A DNA stretch of 64,000 nt from positions 682,001 through 746,000 of the forward strand of contig OZ025786.1 of NCBI GenBank assembly GCA_964019425.1, read 5' to 3'. Within the stretch, counting starts at the first letter, position 1; each line of letters starts with the position of its first letter. The stretch comes from Flectonema sp. DT1601. Its lineage: Eukaryota > Euglenozoa > Diplonemea > Diplonemida > Diplonemidae. The position numbers and the translations under genes were made by a program. Under the pieces are notes generated by a model that saw only the letters and a program-made list of their open reading frames with translations, had not been told where the DNA came from and did not search any database. Positions 13,063 through 29,600 of the stretch are shown here, in pieces.

Positions 13063-14184
13063 CTACAAAGCCCGTTCTTCTTCTTCGCAATTCGATTCCT
13101 CTTCCTGAAGACTCATCGCATGAAGAGCATCAGCGCGTGCCCAGAGAGAATCGAATGCGACAAGACACGAAAGAGGAGTTCTTCCCCGATAACCAATCCA
13201 CTTTGTTGTGTGCCATTTTGCTAAAGTGACACTACAGTTGTGGAAAACTGAACAAACTTGAGTTACACGGGTGCAAGAATCAGCAATATTTCCTCCGAGT
13301 ATAGGGCAGTAGATGAAGAGACGATCAGAAGCGCGCGGGGCTGATGACTTCGGCTGATCTTCTGTTTGATGTCCCTCAGGAAGTGGAAGCTCAACTCCAG
13401 ACTCAGGAGAGATTTTATAGCGAGGCATTGTACTGAAGTGAGCAAAGAAGTAAGTTAGCAGCAAACCAGCATCAGCAGGATCGCTACACCTCAAACAGAC
13501 GTGAAATAACATTAACAGGACGGCGTACGAACTTAGCCCACCAGTAGCTGCATCATTACACTTCGATTGCTGTAATACAATTCTAATCGACGTGAATACA
13601 AACCTCGCAGCTGGGAAGGCTGCAAATAAGTTTCTAACATAAGCAGCTTGCTTACGAGGAGTACTAGCCACACCTTTGTTAAATGTTACATTCGTTGTGA
13701 GTCCACTTTTTGTAGTTGCCCTAATGAACGCTTCCTCGCCATTACTTATGGAAAGGTTAACGTTTAGATCTTCATTATGTCTTTTAAGTGTTGTGAGAAG
13801 TGCTTTGAAGTCTTGCAATACATCAAAGTGTTCGACCAGAAAGTCGATGCGACTCATCGGTAAGCAAGACCCATACGCTGCTGATCCGTAGACTTTTACA
13901 GTAACTCCGAAGCTACTCTTGTGAATGATGTCTTGAAGAGTTGATCTGAGAAGGAATCGCTGTTGTTCTTCTTGCTCTGTGAGGCTCATAAAATTATGCA
14001 GCGCCACGACTTCTTCTCCAAGACTAGTTCTCTCTTTCACTGCACCATCCGGGAACCACGGTGTTGTTACGACTGTCTCTCCGCTTTGTGTCTTCAATCT
14101 CTTTCTGAGTGATGGCTTTACAATACACTTCTCATCAGCTCCATCACTTCTACTTCCACATTCAGAAGAAGATACCATACTCAT
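13063..14184 (-). CDS. TRF4/PAPD5-type nucleotidyltransferase, probably catalytically inactive
   Basis: A 373-residue product from the first ATG (14184); the frame stays open upstream but has no earlier ATG. It resembles non-canonical poly(A) polymerases (TRF4/PAPD5/7), which add short 3' tails to nuclear RNAs. Visible features are a helical lead-in (residues 58-90), the GS motif of the polymerase-beta fold (G100-S101 in VYGSAAYGSCLP), and the family signature GGLSSYAVLLML at 215-226. The catalytic triad is damaged: the expected SDID reads SRID, so the first carboxylate is R112 while D114 remains, and the third carboxylate position is N165 in NVTFN where DISFN is usual. The C-terminus is acidic. 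This suggests a non-catalytic partner or RNA-binding paralogue. The family call is fairly firm; inactivity is inferred from the motifs. Confidence 0.78.
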   Translation of the reverse strand: MSMVSSSECGSRSDGADEKCIVKPSLRKRLKTQSGETVVTTPWFPDGAVKERTSLGEEVVALHNFMSLTEQEEQQRFLLRSTLQDIIHKSSFGVTVKVYGSAAYGSCLPMSRIDFLVEHFDVLQDFKALLTTLKRHNEDLNVNLSISNGEEAFIRATTKSGLTTNVTFNKGVASTPRKQAAYVRNLFAAFPAARFVFTSIRIVLQQSKCNDAATGGLSSYAVLLMLFHVCLRCSDPADAGLLLTYFFAHFSTMPRYKISPESGVELPLPEGHQTEDQPKSSAPRASDRLFIYCPILGGNIADSCTRVTQVCSVFHNCSVTLAKWHTTKWIGYRGRTPLSCLVAFDSLWARADALHAMSLQEEESNCEEEERAL

Positions 14185-14564
14185 AATGTGTATGCTGTTG
14201 ATGTGAATTAATAATAAATGACATCTGATTGCAATCAATAAGTAACTAAAAGATACCAAATAGCATCACTCGGGTAGGGTTAGAAATGTTTTCTTTCTTG
14301 TCGGAGTTCTATTTGTGTTCTCAGGGTATTTGTTGAGTACCGGAGAGCAGATCTCATACAAGAAAAAAAATATTCCACGTGGGTGCGCTCCGAAACTTTG
14401 GTTAGAAAAGGTAGTAGCGGTCGCAGCAGTGAAAACTCTTTAAAGGCCAGGGAAGTTTTTCAATTAGCTTCACACAGCACAAGCTATCAGAAGTTAGTTT
14501 TGTGTATAATTATTTTCAAAGTTTACTTACATAACATTGTCCAAGGTGTTGTCAGTTAAATAAT
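14185..14564. other. Intergenic, 380 bp
   Basis: AT-rich spacer between two minus-strand genes. It must hold the 3' UTR and cleavage signals of the phosphoesterase gene's upstream neighbour and the 5' region of the TRF4-like gene. I see no recognisable element. Confidence 0.5.
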
Positions 14565-15398
14565 TTATTCCTTCGGTCTCGGAATATCAAACACAAGAGG
14601 TTTATGAACTGGCTTATAACTGAAGTCACACGTGCAGGCATTAACAAATTGTGTCGTCTCGTTTGTTGTCACACCGTAGGCCTCATGGATGTGACCGAAA
14701 ATATGAAGGAGAGGTTTGATACGGAGAGTGACCTCTCGGAGGAGGTCTGTACAACCACAGCATCCACCGTTACTGTTAATGTCTCCGTGACCAAGGGGTG
14801 GACCATGGGTGAGAAGGACATCAGTGTCAGTTGGTATTTGAGACCAGAGACTTTTTGAAGGCTCTCCTCTATCGATATTGAATGCCCAGTTATGAAATCT
14901 AGCAGACATTGGTGATCCATAAAACTTCAACCCTTCAGCCACACAGCTCTCATTCTCTAACATAATAGCATTAGTAATTGTCCTTCTACACTCTTCAACA
15001 TCGTATGGATCTCTGTGACCAAATCTTTTAGCAAATGAATTAGTATAGCTGCTTCTATCTAAAGTGAGATCGTGATTACCGGCGATTATAATTTTATGTT
15101 TGTGAGGTTGCCGACCAAGCCATTCATTAAACTTTTGAATTTGATCAAGCTCACCAGTATTTGTGAAGTCACCTCCATGAACCAAGATATCCCCATCTGG
15201 AACTGGGTAAGACATTCTCTTTTCAGTACCATGCGTATCACTGACACAAACGATTCTGATCGTATCATCTGGCTTCTTAGTAGGATATATGTTTTCTACA
15301 TCTCTCCATTTACCAAATAATTCATGTTTACATAACTGTATCCAGGCTCTTGTTGGGTCTCCCGGAAGTGACTTAAAAAGGTTATCGTATTCCGTCAT
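14565..15398 (-). CDS. Calcineurin-like metallophosphoesterase, MPPED1/MPPED2 family
   Basis: A 277-residue intronless product with the whole metallophosphoesterase motif series in order: SDTHG (D54, H56), GGDF (D77), GNHD (N108, H109), LTHGPP (H198) and FGHIHEAYG (H236, H238). The C-terminal part, with VNACTCDFSY and a closing VFDIPRPKE, matches the animal MPPED1/2 type more closely than generic phosphoesterases. These enzymes bind two metal ions and hydrolyse phosphodiester substrates, including cyclic nucleotides at low rate. All metal ligands I can place are present, so the protein should be active. There is no signal peptide or membrane segment, which suggests a cytosolic enzyme. The ATG at 15398 is the only reasonable start. 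The physiological substrate cannot be inferred. Confidence 0.9.
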   Translation of the reverse strand: MTEYDNLFKSLPGDPTRAWIQLCKHELFGKWRDVENIYPTKKPDDTIRIVCVSDTHGTEKRMSYPVPDGDILVHGGDFTNTGELDQIQKFNEWLGRQPHKHKIIIAGNHDLTLDRSSYTNSFAKRFGHRDPYDVEECRRTITNAIMLENESCVAEGLKFYGSPMSARFHNWAFNIDRGEPSKSLWSQIPTDTDVLLTHGPPLGHGDINSNGGCCGCTDLLREVTLRIKPLLHIFGHIHEAYGVTTNETTQFVNACTCDFSYKPVHKPLVFDIPRPKE

Positions 15399-15989
15399 GT
15401 GGATGGTATTCTGTTTGATAAAAAATATTTTGATAATTTCACAACTATTTTATATAAAACTAAATATGCTGCATGCTCGCAGGACAGAAATTTTGGTTTT
15501 TATTTACTGCCTGTATTTTCTTTAGGGATATTATAATTGTTATTATTTTTTTTTTTTTTTCTTATTCATTAGCTTGCAGCAAGAAGCAGAAGAACGAATT
15601 TCATTTTTTTCCAAAAAAAAAAAAAAATAAATAAATAAATAAGTGTAGTTTATATTTCTGGGGGGAAAAGGGCCAAGTGAGGTATCTTCCTCACAGGGTG
15701 GATGCATTACACTCTTTTTATATTACTTTTTTTTTCGTACGAATAAGATCAACGCGCAATCTGACGTCAGTTTTCCTTCACAGAAACACATCCGTAATAA
15801 TAAAACAATAAAGGACTACGGTGATACTACTGTTAGGGGTATCTTTTAAAGCTTACAAAAGTCCCCCTCAAGTCATAAAAACAAAAAGCATCTTTAAAAT
15901 CAAATGATTTGAACGCAAGAACACAAGAATTTCGTAAAAAGAAAAAGGAAAACAAATGGTCTTTTATCGTCATGGAATCAGAGAATTGT
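15399..15989. other. Intergenic, about 590 bp
   Basis: AT-rich spacer with a T-run near 15547, an A-run near 15614 followed by AAAT repeats, and a short G-run near 15660. No gene seen. Confidence 0.5.
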
Positions 15990-17240
15990 TTACAACTTTG
16001 GAGACGGCTGATCCTTCAGAGCGTTGGTCAAATTAAGTTCGAGTGCGTTCATGAAGTCGATTGTTGTCAGGTAGTCTTTCTCAGTTATATTCTTCGCTCC
16101 CTTAATACAGATTGCTAGATCTTTTGTCATCTGACCTCCTTCAACTGTTGCGACGACGACCTTTTCAAGAGTGTGTGCGAAGTAACAAAGTCTCTGATTG
16201 TTATCGAGCTTACCACGGTGGTTGAGTCCACGAGTCCAGGCAAAGATTGAAGCGATTGGGTTAGTGGATGTTTGACCTCCCTTTTGATGAACTCGATAAT
16301 GGCGAGTGACAGTACCGTGTGCTGCTTCTGCTTCGATGGTTTTACCATCTGGACAGAGAAGGACTGAAGTCATGAGACCGAGTGATCCAAATCCTTGAGC
16401 GACGATATCAGACTGAACGTCACCATCGTAGTTCTTGCAGGCCCACACGTATCCTCCGTCAGACTTTATAGCGTAGGCAACCATGTCGTCAATTAGTCTG
16501 TGTTCGTACCAGGTACCAATCTGTTCAAATTTTGTTTTGAATTCGCTGTCGTACATCTCTTGAAAGATATCCTTGAATCGACCATCATAAGCTTTTAGAA
16601 TTGTGTTCTTTGTTGACATGTAGAGAGGCCATTTCTTTTGAAGAGCATATTCAAAGCAAGCCCTTGCGAATGACTTGATTGATTCATCAGTGTTGTACAT
16701 TCCCATTATTACTCCACCATCACCCTTGAAGTCAAAGACCTTAAAGTTTCGAGATGGTCCGTTCTTTGGCTTCCAGTTGATAGTAAACTCACCTGGTCCT
16801 TCAACCTTCAGGTCGGTTGCTTTGTACTGATCACCAAATGCATGTCTTCCAATAACGATTGGTGTATTCCACTGTGTTGCTAGTCTTGGAATGTTCTTAC
16901 AGATGATAGGTTCTCTGAATACTGTTCCACCAACAATGTTTCTGATTGTTCCATTTGGAGATCTCCACATCTTTTTTAATCTGAATTCCGCTACTCTCGC
17001 TTCATCAGGAGTGATAGTGGCACATTTAATACCAACATTGTGTTTTAGAATCGCATTAGCAGCGTCAACCGTAACCTGATCATTGGTATCGTCTCTGTGT
17101 TCCATTCCTAAATCGTAATATTCGATTGGGACGTCAACGAATGGAAGGATCAGTTTGTCTTTTATCATTTTCCATATGATTCGAGTCATCTCATCTCCAT
17201 CAATCTCAACGACGGTACCTGATACTTTAATCTTATCCAT
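15990..17240 (-). CDS. IDH: NADP-dependent isocitrate dehydrogenase, IDH1/2 type
   Basis: A full-length 416-residue homodimeric-type enzyme that oxidatively decarboxylates isocitrate to 2-oxoglutarate and makes NADPH. It aligns with animal IDH1 with little offset: GRHAFGDQY carries Arg132 and Tyr139 of the substrate site at the same numbers, and [16 protein letters not shown] carries the Arg-His pair that favours NADP over NAD. Metal-binding Asp residues lie in the IDDMVAY segment. The N-terminus ([18 protein letters not shown]) begins at the enzyme core, so there is no mitochondrial presequence. The protein ends in PSPKL; PKL is a weak type-1 peroxisomal signal, and IDH1 of animals ends in AKL. 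Cytosolic and/or peroxisomal NADPH supply is therefore likely. No introns. Confidence 0.96.
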   Translation of the reverse strand: MDKIKVSGTVVEIDGDEMTRIIWKMIKDKLILPFVDVPIEYYDLGMEHRDDTNDQVTVDAANAILKHNVGIKCATITPDEARVAEFRLKKMWRSPNGTIRNIVGGTVFREPIICKNIPRLATQWNTPIVIGRHAFGDQYKATDLKVEGPGEFTINWKPKNGPSRNFKVFDFKGDGGVIMGMYNTDESIKSFARACFEYALQKKWPLYMSTKNTILKAYDGRFKDIFQEMYDSEFKTKFEQIGTWYEHRLIDDMVAYAIKSDGGYVWACKNYDGDVQSDIVAQGFGSLGLMTSVLLCPDGKTIEAEAAHGTVTRHYRVHQKGGQTSTNPIASIFAWTRGLNHRGKLDNNQRLCYFAHTLEKVVVATVEGGQMTKDLAICIKGAKNITEKDYLTTIDFMNALELNLTNALKDQPSPKL

Positions 17241-17407
17241 TTGGTTTGTGTTTTTTTGTTCTGGGTGCTGTTTGGTTAGTTACGCTAATTAATTAATTGT
17301 GTTTACCTTGGGTTGGTACTCGTTGTAATACAAATAGCTGCAATCTATTAGAAAAAAAAAAACTCGATTATAAAATAATGGAAGTTAGAATGTGGTGTAC
17401 TTTTTTA

Positions 17408-22629
<5,222 letters not shown>

Positions 22630-22951
22630 TTTTTTTTTTTTTTTTTTTTTTTTCTTCTTCCCCGCCACCAAGACTTGAAGGAAAAAATATATTCAAAATC
22701 AAAACAAATCTTTGATATTGCATTCCAACTCGGATACTCAGTCCGATGGAAAAATATTTTCATTTCTTTTTTTTTTTTTTTTGATGGGTTAGAACCGAAC
22801 TAAACAAAAGAATAGAAATCAGCGAAAATAAAGCAACTCGCTACTCACAATTAATGTGAACGTCAAATATTCAAGAGAGTACAGGACAGATATTCACTAA
22901 CAGAACAGATTCCCTAAAGAAGTAAATCAAAGACATGAATAGGTGAGTTTA
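22630..22951. other. Intergenic, 322 bp, with two T-runs
   Basis: Contains a T-run at about 22630-22652 that touches the SEC8 start codon (an A-run on the coding strand) and a second near 22766-22782. No gene seen. Confidence 0.6.
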
Positions 22952-23290
22952 CTACTTTGGGCCCATTAATACATCTCTTGATTCGTTTATTTTTCTGGCT
23001 AAGTACGGGCTGCCGCCTCTGTCAGCGTGGTTTCGAAGTATTAGTGCTCGGTGAGTTTTTTTAATCTCTTCTTTAGTAGCGGACTCATTCACTCCAAGGA
23101 TTAAACGAGCCTCGTGGGCTGACACGTATTCATCAAAGCCTCCAATATGCATACGAAATGCTTCACTTCCTCCCTTAGAGTAATTCTGTCCAATCTTCTG
23201 CTCACTCATTCTTTGAGCCACACGGAGACCAACACGAGCTGCGTACAAACCGCTCACAGCAGCTGCTCCTGCTAAAATGAAGTGAGCCAT
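22952..23290 (-). CDS. PAM18: Pam18/Tim14-like J protein of the mitochondrial import motor, with HAD instead of HPD
   Basis: A 112-residue product, close to animal DNAJC19 (116). Residues 3-20 form a Gly/Ala-rich membrane helix and the C-terminal half is a short J domain starting with EARLILGV. The block RGGSPYLARKINESRDVLM is diagnostic of Pam18/Tim14, which activates mitochondrial Hsp70 at the TIM23 channel. The invariant J-domain HPD tripeptide reads H88-A89-D90. HPD is normally required for Hsp70 stimulation, yet the rest of the protein looks well conserved. It may retain activity, have shifted toward a regulatory role, or be one of two copies. Pam16 also lacks HPD but does not carry this GGSPYLA block, so Pam18 is the better name. 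No introns. Confidence 0.85.
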   Translation of the reverse strand: MAHFILAGAAAVSGLYAARVGLRVAQRMSEQKIGQNYSKGGSEAFRMHIGGFDEYVSAHEARLILGVNESATKEEIKKTHRALILRNHADRGGSPYLARKINESRDVLMGPK

Positions 23291-23621
23291 GTTTTACTTT
23301 GAACTGCTGTTGTTATAATACAATAAGTATTTAGTAGTTTACCACATTCAACAACGATTCATTATTACGTATTCATTGATAAGAAGAACGAAATTTTTTA
23401 TTTCCTTTTGACAATTTCATCGAATTAGAAACACAAGCAACAAACGTAAAGTTACGGTTCAAGAAAACGAATCTGAACTAAAAAAGAAAAGGGGAGATCC
23501 TTATCGTCCTGTGTAAACAGTGACGACAGGGAAATTATAGCTGACTGAGTGTGTTTGAATAAGAAAGATGGCTAGCTGTCCATAACATGGGCAGGCGTGT
23601 AAATAAAACAATCCACTCCTA
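23291..23621. other. Intergenic, about 330 bp
   Basis: AT-rich spacer between Pam18 and the 3' end of the giant serine-rich gene. No element recognised; no homopolymer run above ten bases. Confidence 0.5.
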
Positions 23622-26600
23622 TTACAAGTCCCAAAACTGTCTTCGAAAGATACACTCTCGATCTGTTCCTCCTCCAACACAAGCAGTGCATGTTTCAGTA
23701 TCAACTGAATCACATTTAATATCATACTTCAGAGTTCGAACTACATCACTACATACGATCCGCTCCATGCAGGAATCTCCGTATGCTCCGAGTTGGCAAA
23801 AATCATAACCAGAAACACCACCTTCCATATATAGCGGAGTGTTAATGCAAGTGTACGTTTCAGGAGAGAGGTATGAGTCTGAAGGACATATAAAACCCTT
23901 ACAGAAACCATTGAATCGACATTGTGAATGAGATAATTGAGAGCATCTGACATCCTTACAGACTGTTAAAGAATCGAAGTAAGCTGCTGATGAAGATGTA
24001 AGTAATTGAATACCTGATAGACCTTGTGACTGTAACAGACACTCAGAACAAAGTGATATTGGTTGGTTGTTAATCCACACCAATGGTGTTGTTTGGTTAC
24101 CAAAACTGATGTCAAAATTGTACCAAACATTCGGAAGTATTGATATCTGTGATGACACGGATCCGATTTGTTCAAAACAAGAAACTCTCCAGACAGTTGT
24201 TCCCTCAATTGTTAAGTTACTACCAACAGATGAGTTGCTAGTGATATTAAACGTCGGATCAAAGTGTAGGACTATTCGTACTTCTCCAGACAGTTCTGTT
24301 TTCCGAACCCTAAAACGTAAAAACTTACCAGGAACAATCTCCTTCATCTCAGCATTTTGAAATTCCAACGCTGGATTTCCGTCAATCAGAGCAAAAGAGT
24401 GTCCCGACCAACCAATTGCTCTCCAGTCAAACAGGTCTTGAAAAACTGTTTGAGGATTCAAAGCATCATAAAGAACCTCACTGGGTATATCTGAAGACTG
24501 TTGTAACTCACACACTGACTGTGTGAATGAATCAGAAAACGATATTGAGTTACTCAAAGAGTAAGAGTTTGTTAAAGTTTTAGACATCGAAGTACTGATA
24601 CTCGAATACGATAACGACAGAGATGATGTTAAAGTTGGTATTGATAAAGAAATACTTTTAGAAACAGTACTCGCAACCAGACTTCCACTAATAGTTGGTA
24701 ATGATATTGATGTTGTTATACTCTCAGTGACACTCGTACCTGATAGTGTATCTGTTTTAGTGGATGACAAACTACTACTATCTGTTGGCACAGAAATTGA
24801 AATAGTACTGGAGGCAGTATCAGTTCCCAACGACAAGGTTTCTGTAAATGATGATGTCCCCAACGATAATGAAAACGTTGGGGTCACAGAACCCGTATTA
24901 ACAGTTAAAGATTTGGTTTCAGAAAAAGTTTCTGAACTTGTCGGCAACGACAACGAATATGTAAAAGTCCGAGTCGCTGTCGGTAAAGACAAACTCCAGG
25001 TAGCAGTAGCTGTAGGAAGTGATAAGCTATCAGTGATTGTATATGTGTGAGTCTCACTGAAAGAAAACGTTTTAGAAAATGATTCTGTTCTCGTAGGTAA
25101 ACTCAACGACAACGTCTCAGTATCAGTAGCTGACTGTGTTGGAAGAGAAAGAGAAACAGTAAGAGAATCTGTTAAAGACTGAGACACAGAACTACTACTA
25201 GAATATGACTCACTAAGACTTTGACTACTGCTAAGAGAATAAGTAAATGTTTTCGTTGCTGTTGGTAACGATAAACTAACAGTTAACGAATAGCTTTCAG
25301 ACAGTGAAAGAGTTTCTGAAAGACTAATTGAAATCGAAGTTGTTACAGATATTGTTTTAGTCATCGAGTGTGATATCGATTCTGATAATGAAATAGTCTT
25401 CGTCAGTGAGATCGTCTTCGTTAATGAATCTGTTAGTGAATCACTCACAGAAATAGTAATAGTTTCCGATAACGTTAATGTATGTGTAAACGTTGCTGTC
25501 GCTGTAGGCAATGAAAGAGAAACACTAACACTATCTGTATTTGATAAGCTACTTGACAATGATAGACTATCAGTTAGAGAAAGAGAATCAGACAACGTTG
25601 CTGATTCCGTACCTGAAGACGAATGAGTTAGCGAACCTGTAACCGATTGTGTGAAAGATATAGTTTCACTTACACTAACTGATTCAGATAGCGTCTTCGA
25701 TATCGTTTCACTTAACGTGTCAGAAATAGTAAGTGAGCCACTTGGTGTTTCTGTAATAGTCACACTTATTGATAATGTCTCACTAATACTTTCACTAATC
25801 GTATTAGTCAGTGATTTAGATAATGTGAGTGTAAAGCTCACGGATTCACTTAAAGTCAAACTCGATGATAAGCTCACTGTAAGAGTCTCAGATATTGATA
25901 AACTATCTGTGAATGTCATTGTAGCTGTCGGAAATGATAAAGACAAAGTGAATGTTGAATAAGTAGCTGATGACGATTCACTTCGAGTCCCTTCCGTTAA
26001 ACTTTTTGAGTTGGATGCAGTCAGTGAAGTGAATGACTCAGAAGCTGTTGGGATGCTAAACGTTACGGTTAGGCTGTCACTAAATGTTAAAGTTTTGCTT
26101 TCACTGATCGATTTTGAAAGCGTCCACAGCGTCTGTGAAAACGTCGGCAGACTAAACGACACAGAAATACTATAACTATCTGTACCTGAATAACTCTTAG
26201 TGAATGAAGCTGTTTCAGTTGGTAATGATAAAGATGTTGTTAGTGAATATGTTTGACTGAAAGTCGCAGACGCAGAAGGCAAACTCAACGACGTTGAGTA
26301 ACTCAGACTCAAAGAATCAGACAGTGAAAGAGACTCAGAAAACGTTGGGCTATCTGTAGCCAATAACGATAACGTAAATGTTATCGTTGGAGAGTCCGAT
26401 AAACTGACACTAGCTGAAGACGATAAGGAAATAGTTTCAGAAAGAGAAATCGATTCTGATATTGAAAGTGAAGTAGTTAAACTATCCGTCAATGTCTCGC
26501 TGGTCGTTAAACTCCCACTCTCACTAACAGAATCCGATAACGACAATGACACAGTCTCAGAGATACTGATACTGTCAGATATTGATTTCGATTCCGTCAA

Positions 26601-29600
26601 AGAAACACTCAAAGTCTCTGTGATTGTACTACTTACCGTCTCTGAGAAGCTGTCAGTTAATGAAATACTTGCAGTGAATGAGAATGAGAAAGATTCTGAT
26701 TGAGAGAAACTACTACTGAGACTACTACTAAAAGTTTCAGATACCGAAACTGTTTCAGATAACGACACTGTTGATGACATTGTTAGCGAATCAGAACTTG
26801 TTTCAGTTGCCGTTGGCAACGACATCGAAACTGTGAGAGAACTAGAAAACGTCAGCGAGTAGCTTTGACTTCCTGTTGGCAACGACAACGACAATGTTTC
26901 AGTCAGCGATTCTGTAAACGTGCCCGTCGGTGAAAAAGTTGGCAACGAAACGCTTTCTGTTATTGACAAAGTTCGAGTCCCGGAGTACGTTTTTGAATGC
27001 GAAAATGTTTCTGACAAGCTGTCTGTCAAACTTTTACTCAGAGACCGAGTCCTAGTACTCGAATATGAATCACTCAGAGAGTAGGTTGCTGAACCAGTTA
27101 TACTGAAAGTCCTTGACAGAGTCTCACTGTCACTAACTGAATACGAGTCACTTCGACTTTCGGAATCTGTTTTTGACAGACTAAAAGTTTCACTCTCACT
27201 CTCACTTAAAGATGGTGTTGTAGATTTAGTTCGTGAACTTGACCATGATAAAGAAGCAGTCACTGAGGAAAAAGTTCCAGAGTAACTTAGTGAAGGCGTC
27301 TGACTATACGATTGTGATATCGTTTTAGAGGTCGTGACTGACCTAGTTTTTGTTTTTGACAACGACTCTGATAAACTAAATGTCGAAAGAGAAATTGACA
27401 AAGTCTTTGAAGGACTGAAAGTAAAAGAATCTGTCACAGAAGTACCCGTATCAGAATATGATAAAGAACCGCTATTTGATATTGAGTCACTCCAAGAAAG
27501 TGAGTTAGAAAAACTTTCTGAAATTGAAGTCGTTAAATCACTCTCACTTTCTGAAAAACTACCAGACAGAGACTTACTAAATGTTATACTTTTTGTTATT
27601 GAGTCTGACTCAGAGAACGATTCAGATTCTGAATAACTGATGGAGTCACTGAGAGTGTTCCTACTCTTTGATTCTGACATCGATTTCGTCAATGAAAATG
27701 AAAACGTCTCAGAGTTTGAAAATGAAATTGAATCAGTTTCAGACATACTAATTGTTCTACTTTTTGACTTCGATGAAGTTGATGAACCACTATAAGTATC
27801 AGTACCTGTTTCAGTTAGACCAATTGAACCAGTGTCAGAATAGCTCTCTGTTCCTGAGTAAGAGTACGTTAGAGATCTTGTTTTCGAACGTGTCTTACTA
27901 AACGTATCAGTTAAACTAAAAGTATCACTTAGAGAAATACTGTCAGAGAGTGATGGTGTTTCGGAATCCGAAAATGAAAAAGTATCCGACAGCGAGAATG
28001 TCTCTGATGGACTATAGCTTTCAGTATCACTGTAACTGTGAGAAGCTGTAGAAGATTTCGTGAGTGAATTAGTTTTACTCACCGTCAGAGAATTAGAATC
28101 AGACCCCGTCAAAGTCTTCGTCACTGATTTCGTTAATGTAAATGTCGGACTTGTAAACGTCGCAGAAACCGATTCTGATAACGATTGACTCAACGACTCC
28201 GTCGCCAATCTCGTCGCAGAATCACTCTCTGAATAACTCTCTGTTCTAGTTACAGTACTACGTGTTAATGAAAATGATAAAGAACGAGAATAACTGACAG
28301 AACGTGTTTTTGTAGCAGTCGTCGACACTGAGTAACTCACTGATAATGACCTCGTCTTTGATAGTGTTTTAGAATATGAGTTAGTCAGAGAATGTGATTC
28401 TGAAATAGAATCACTGAATGATAACGATAAAGATTCAGATAGTGAAAGTGAAACACTCGCAGTTGGTAATAAAGTTAATGAAATAGTTTTTGTGAACGAG
28501 TCTGAGTATGATTCGCTAACAGATTTTGATTTTGTTTTTGAAATAGTTTTTGACACAGAAAAACTATCAGAAAGTGAATCTGAAATAGACAGCGATCCCG
28601 TCAACGATGTCAACGAGGGCGTCAAACTGCTCGTAAGTGTCTCTGAGTAAGTTTGTGACCATGATTCAGAAAGTGTCTGACTCTTACTATCACTAATGGT
28701 GAGTGTTTTCGTCTCTGCAACAGAATTACTAATGCTGTCGGTCGCTATCGGAGTAAAAGTCAACGTCTTGGTCGATATCGATGCTGAGAACGAATTACTA
28801 TAACTTTCAGACCCTGATAAACTCTTTGTCACAGATAGTATCTTAGTAAGCGACCCGGTTTCTGTGTCAGAAACAGTCAACGACGTCTCACTAGGAGTTA
28901 ATGAAAAGGTGTCAGTAAGTGAATACGAATCAGTAATTGATATACTATCACTTAGAGTCTTCGAAAAGGTTTCACTAACAGAGAATGATTCTGTTATTGA
29001 TGGCGTCTCTTTACTGTATGACATTGATTCAGAAAAAGATTTCGAAAGAGTATCCGACTCACTCTCAGTTAAATCTGAGTCACTCAGTGATGTCGATGGG
29101 GTCATCGAAACAGTTTCTGAATATGTTGCACTTTTACCAGATTTTGTTAAGCTAACAGTATCCGTCAAAGAAATGCTAAACGTCAGACTGTACGTATCAG
29201 ACACTGTCTTTGAAAACGAGTCTGACACAGAAAAACTTTCAGTAATTGAAAACGTTTCACTGAGAGTTTTTGAAAATGTAAGAGAGTCTGAGAACGACAA
29301 TGAAAGACTAAATGTATCCGTCAAAGACTTTGTGAATGTTAACGACACAGAAAACGTATCCGTCAGAGAAAATGTATTTTTCGAAAGTGTTTTACTAAAA
29401 GTGTCAGATCCCGAATACGAATCTGTCAAACTAAAAGTTTCCGACAGAGAAAACGTATCCGAGCCTGTATCAGAAAACGTCAAACTCAAACTTAAAGTGC
29501 TTGTTAAAGTTTTACTAAAAGTATTAGATATTGAAATTGTACCACTTCTACTAAAAGTATTACTCAACGTTTTAGAATCGGTATCAGTCAGTGAATAGCT

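Noticed and set aside
24727-29598. Several long plus-strand frames (for example 28864-29598)
   Set aside because: Mirror frames of the Ser-rich repeat gene, created by regular codon use; composition is Val/Glu/Ser repeats without a start context.
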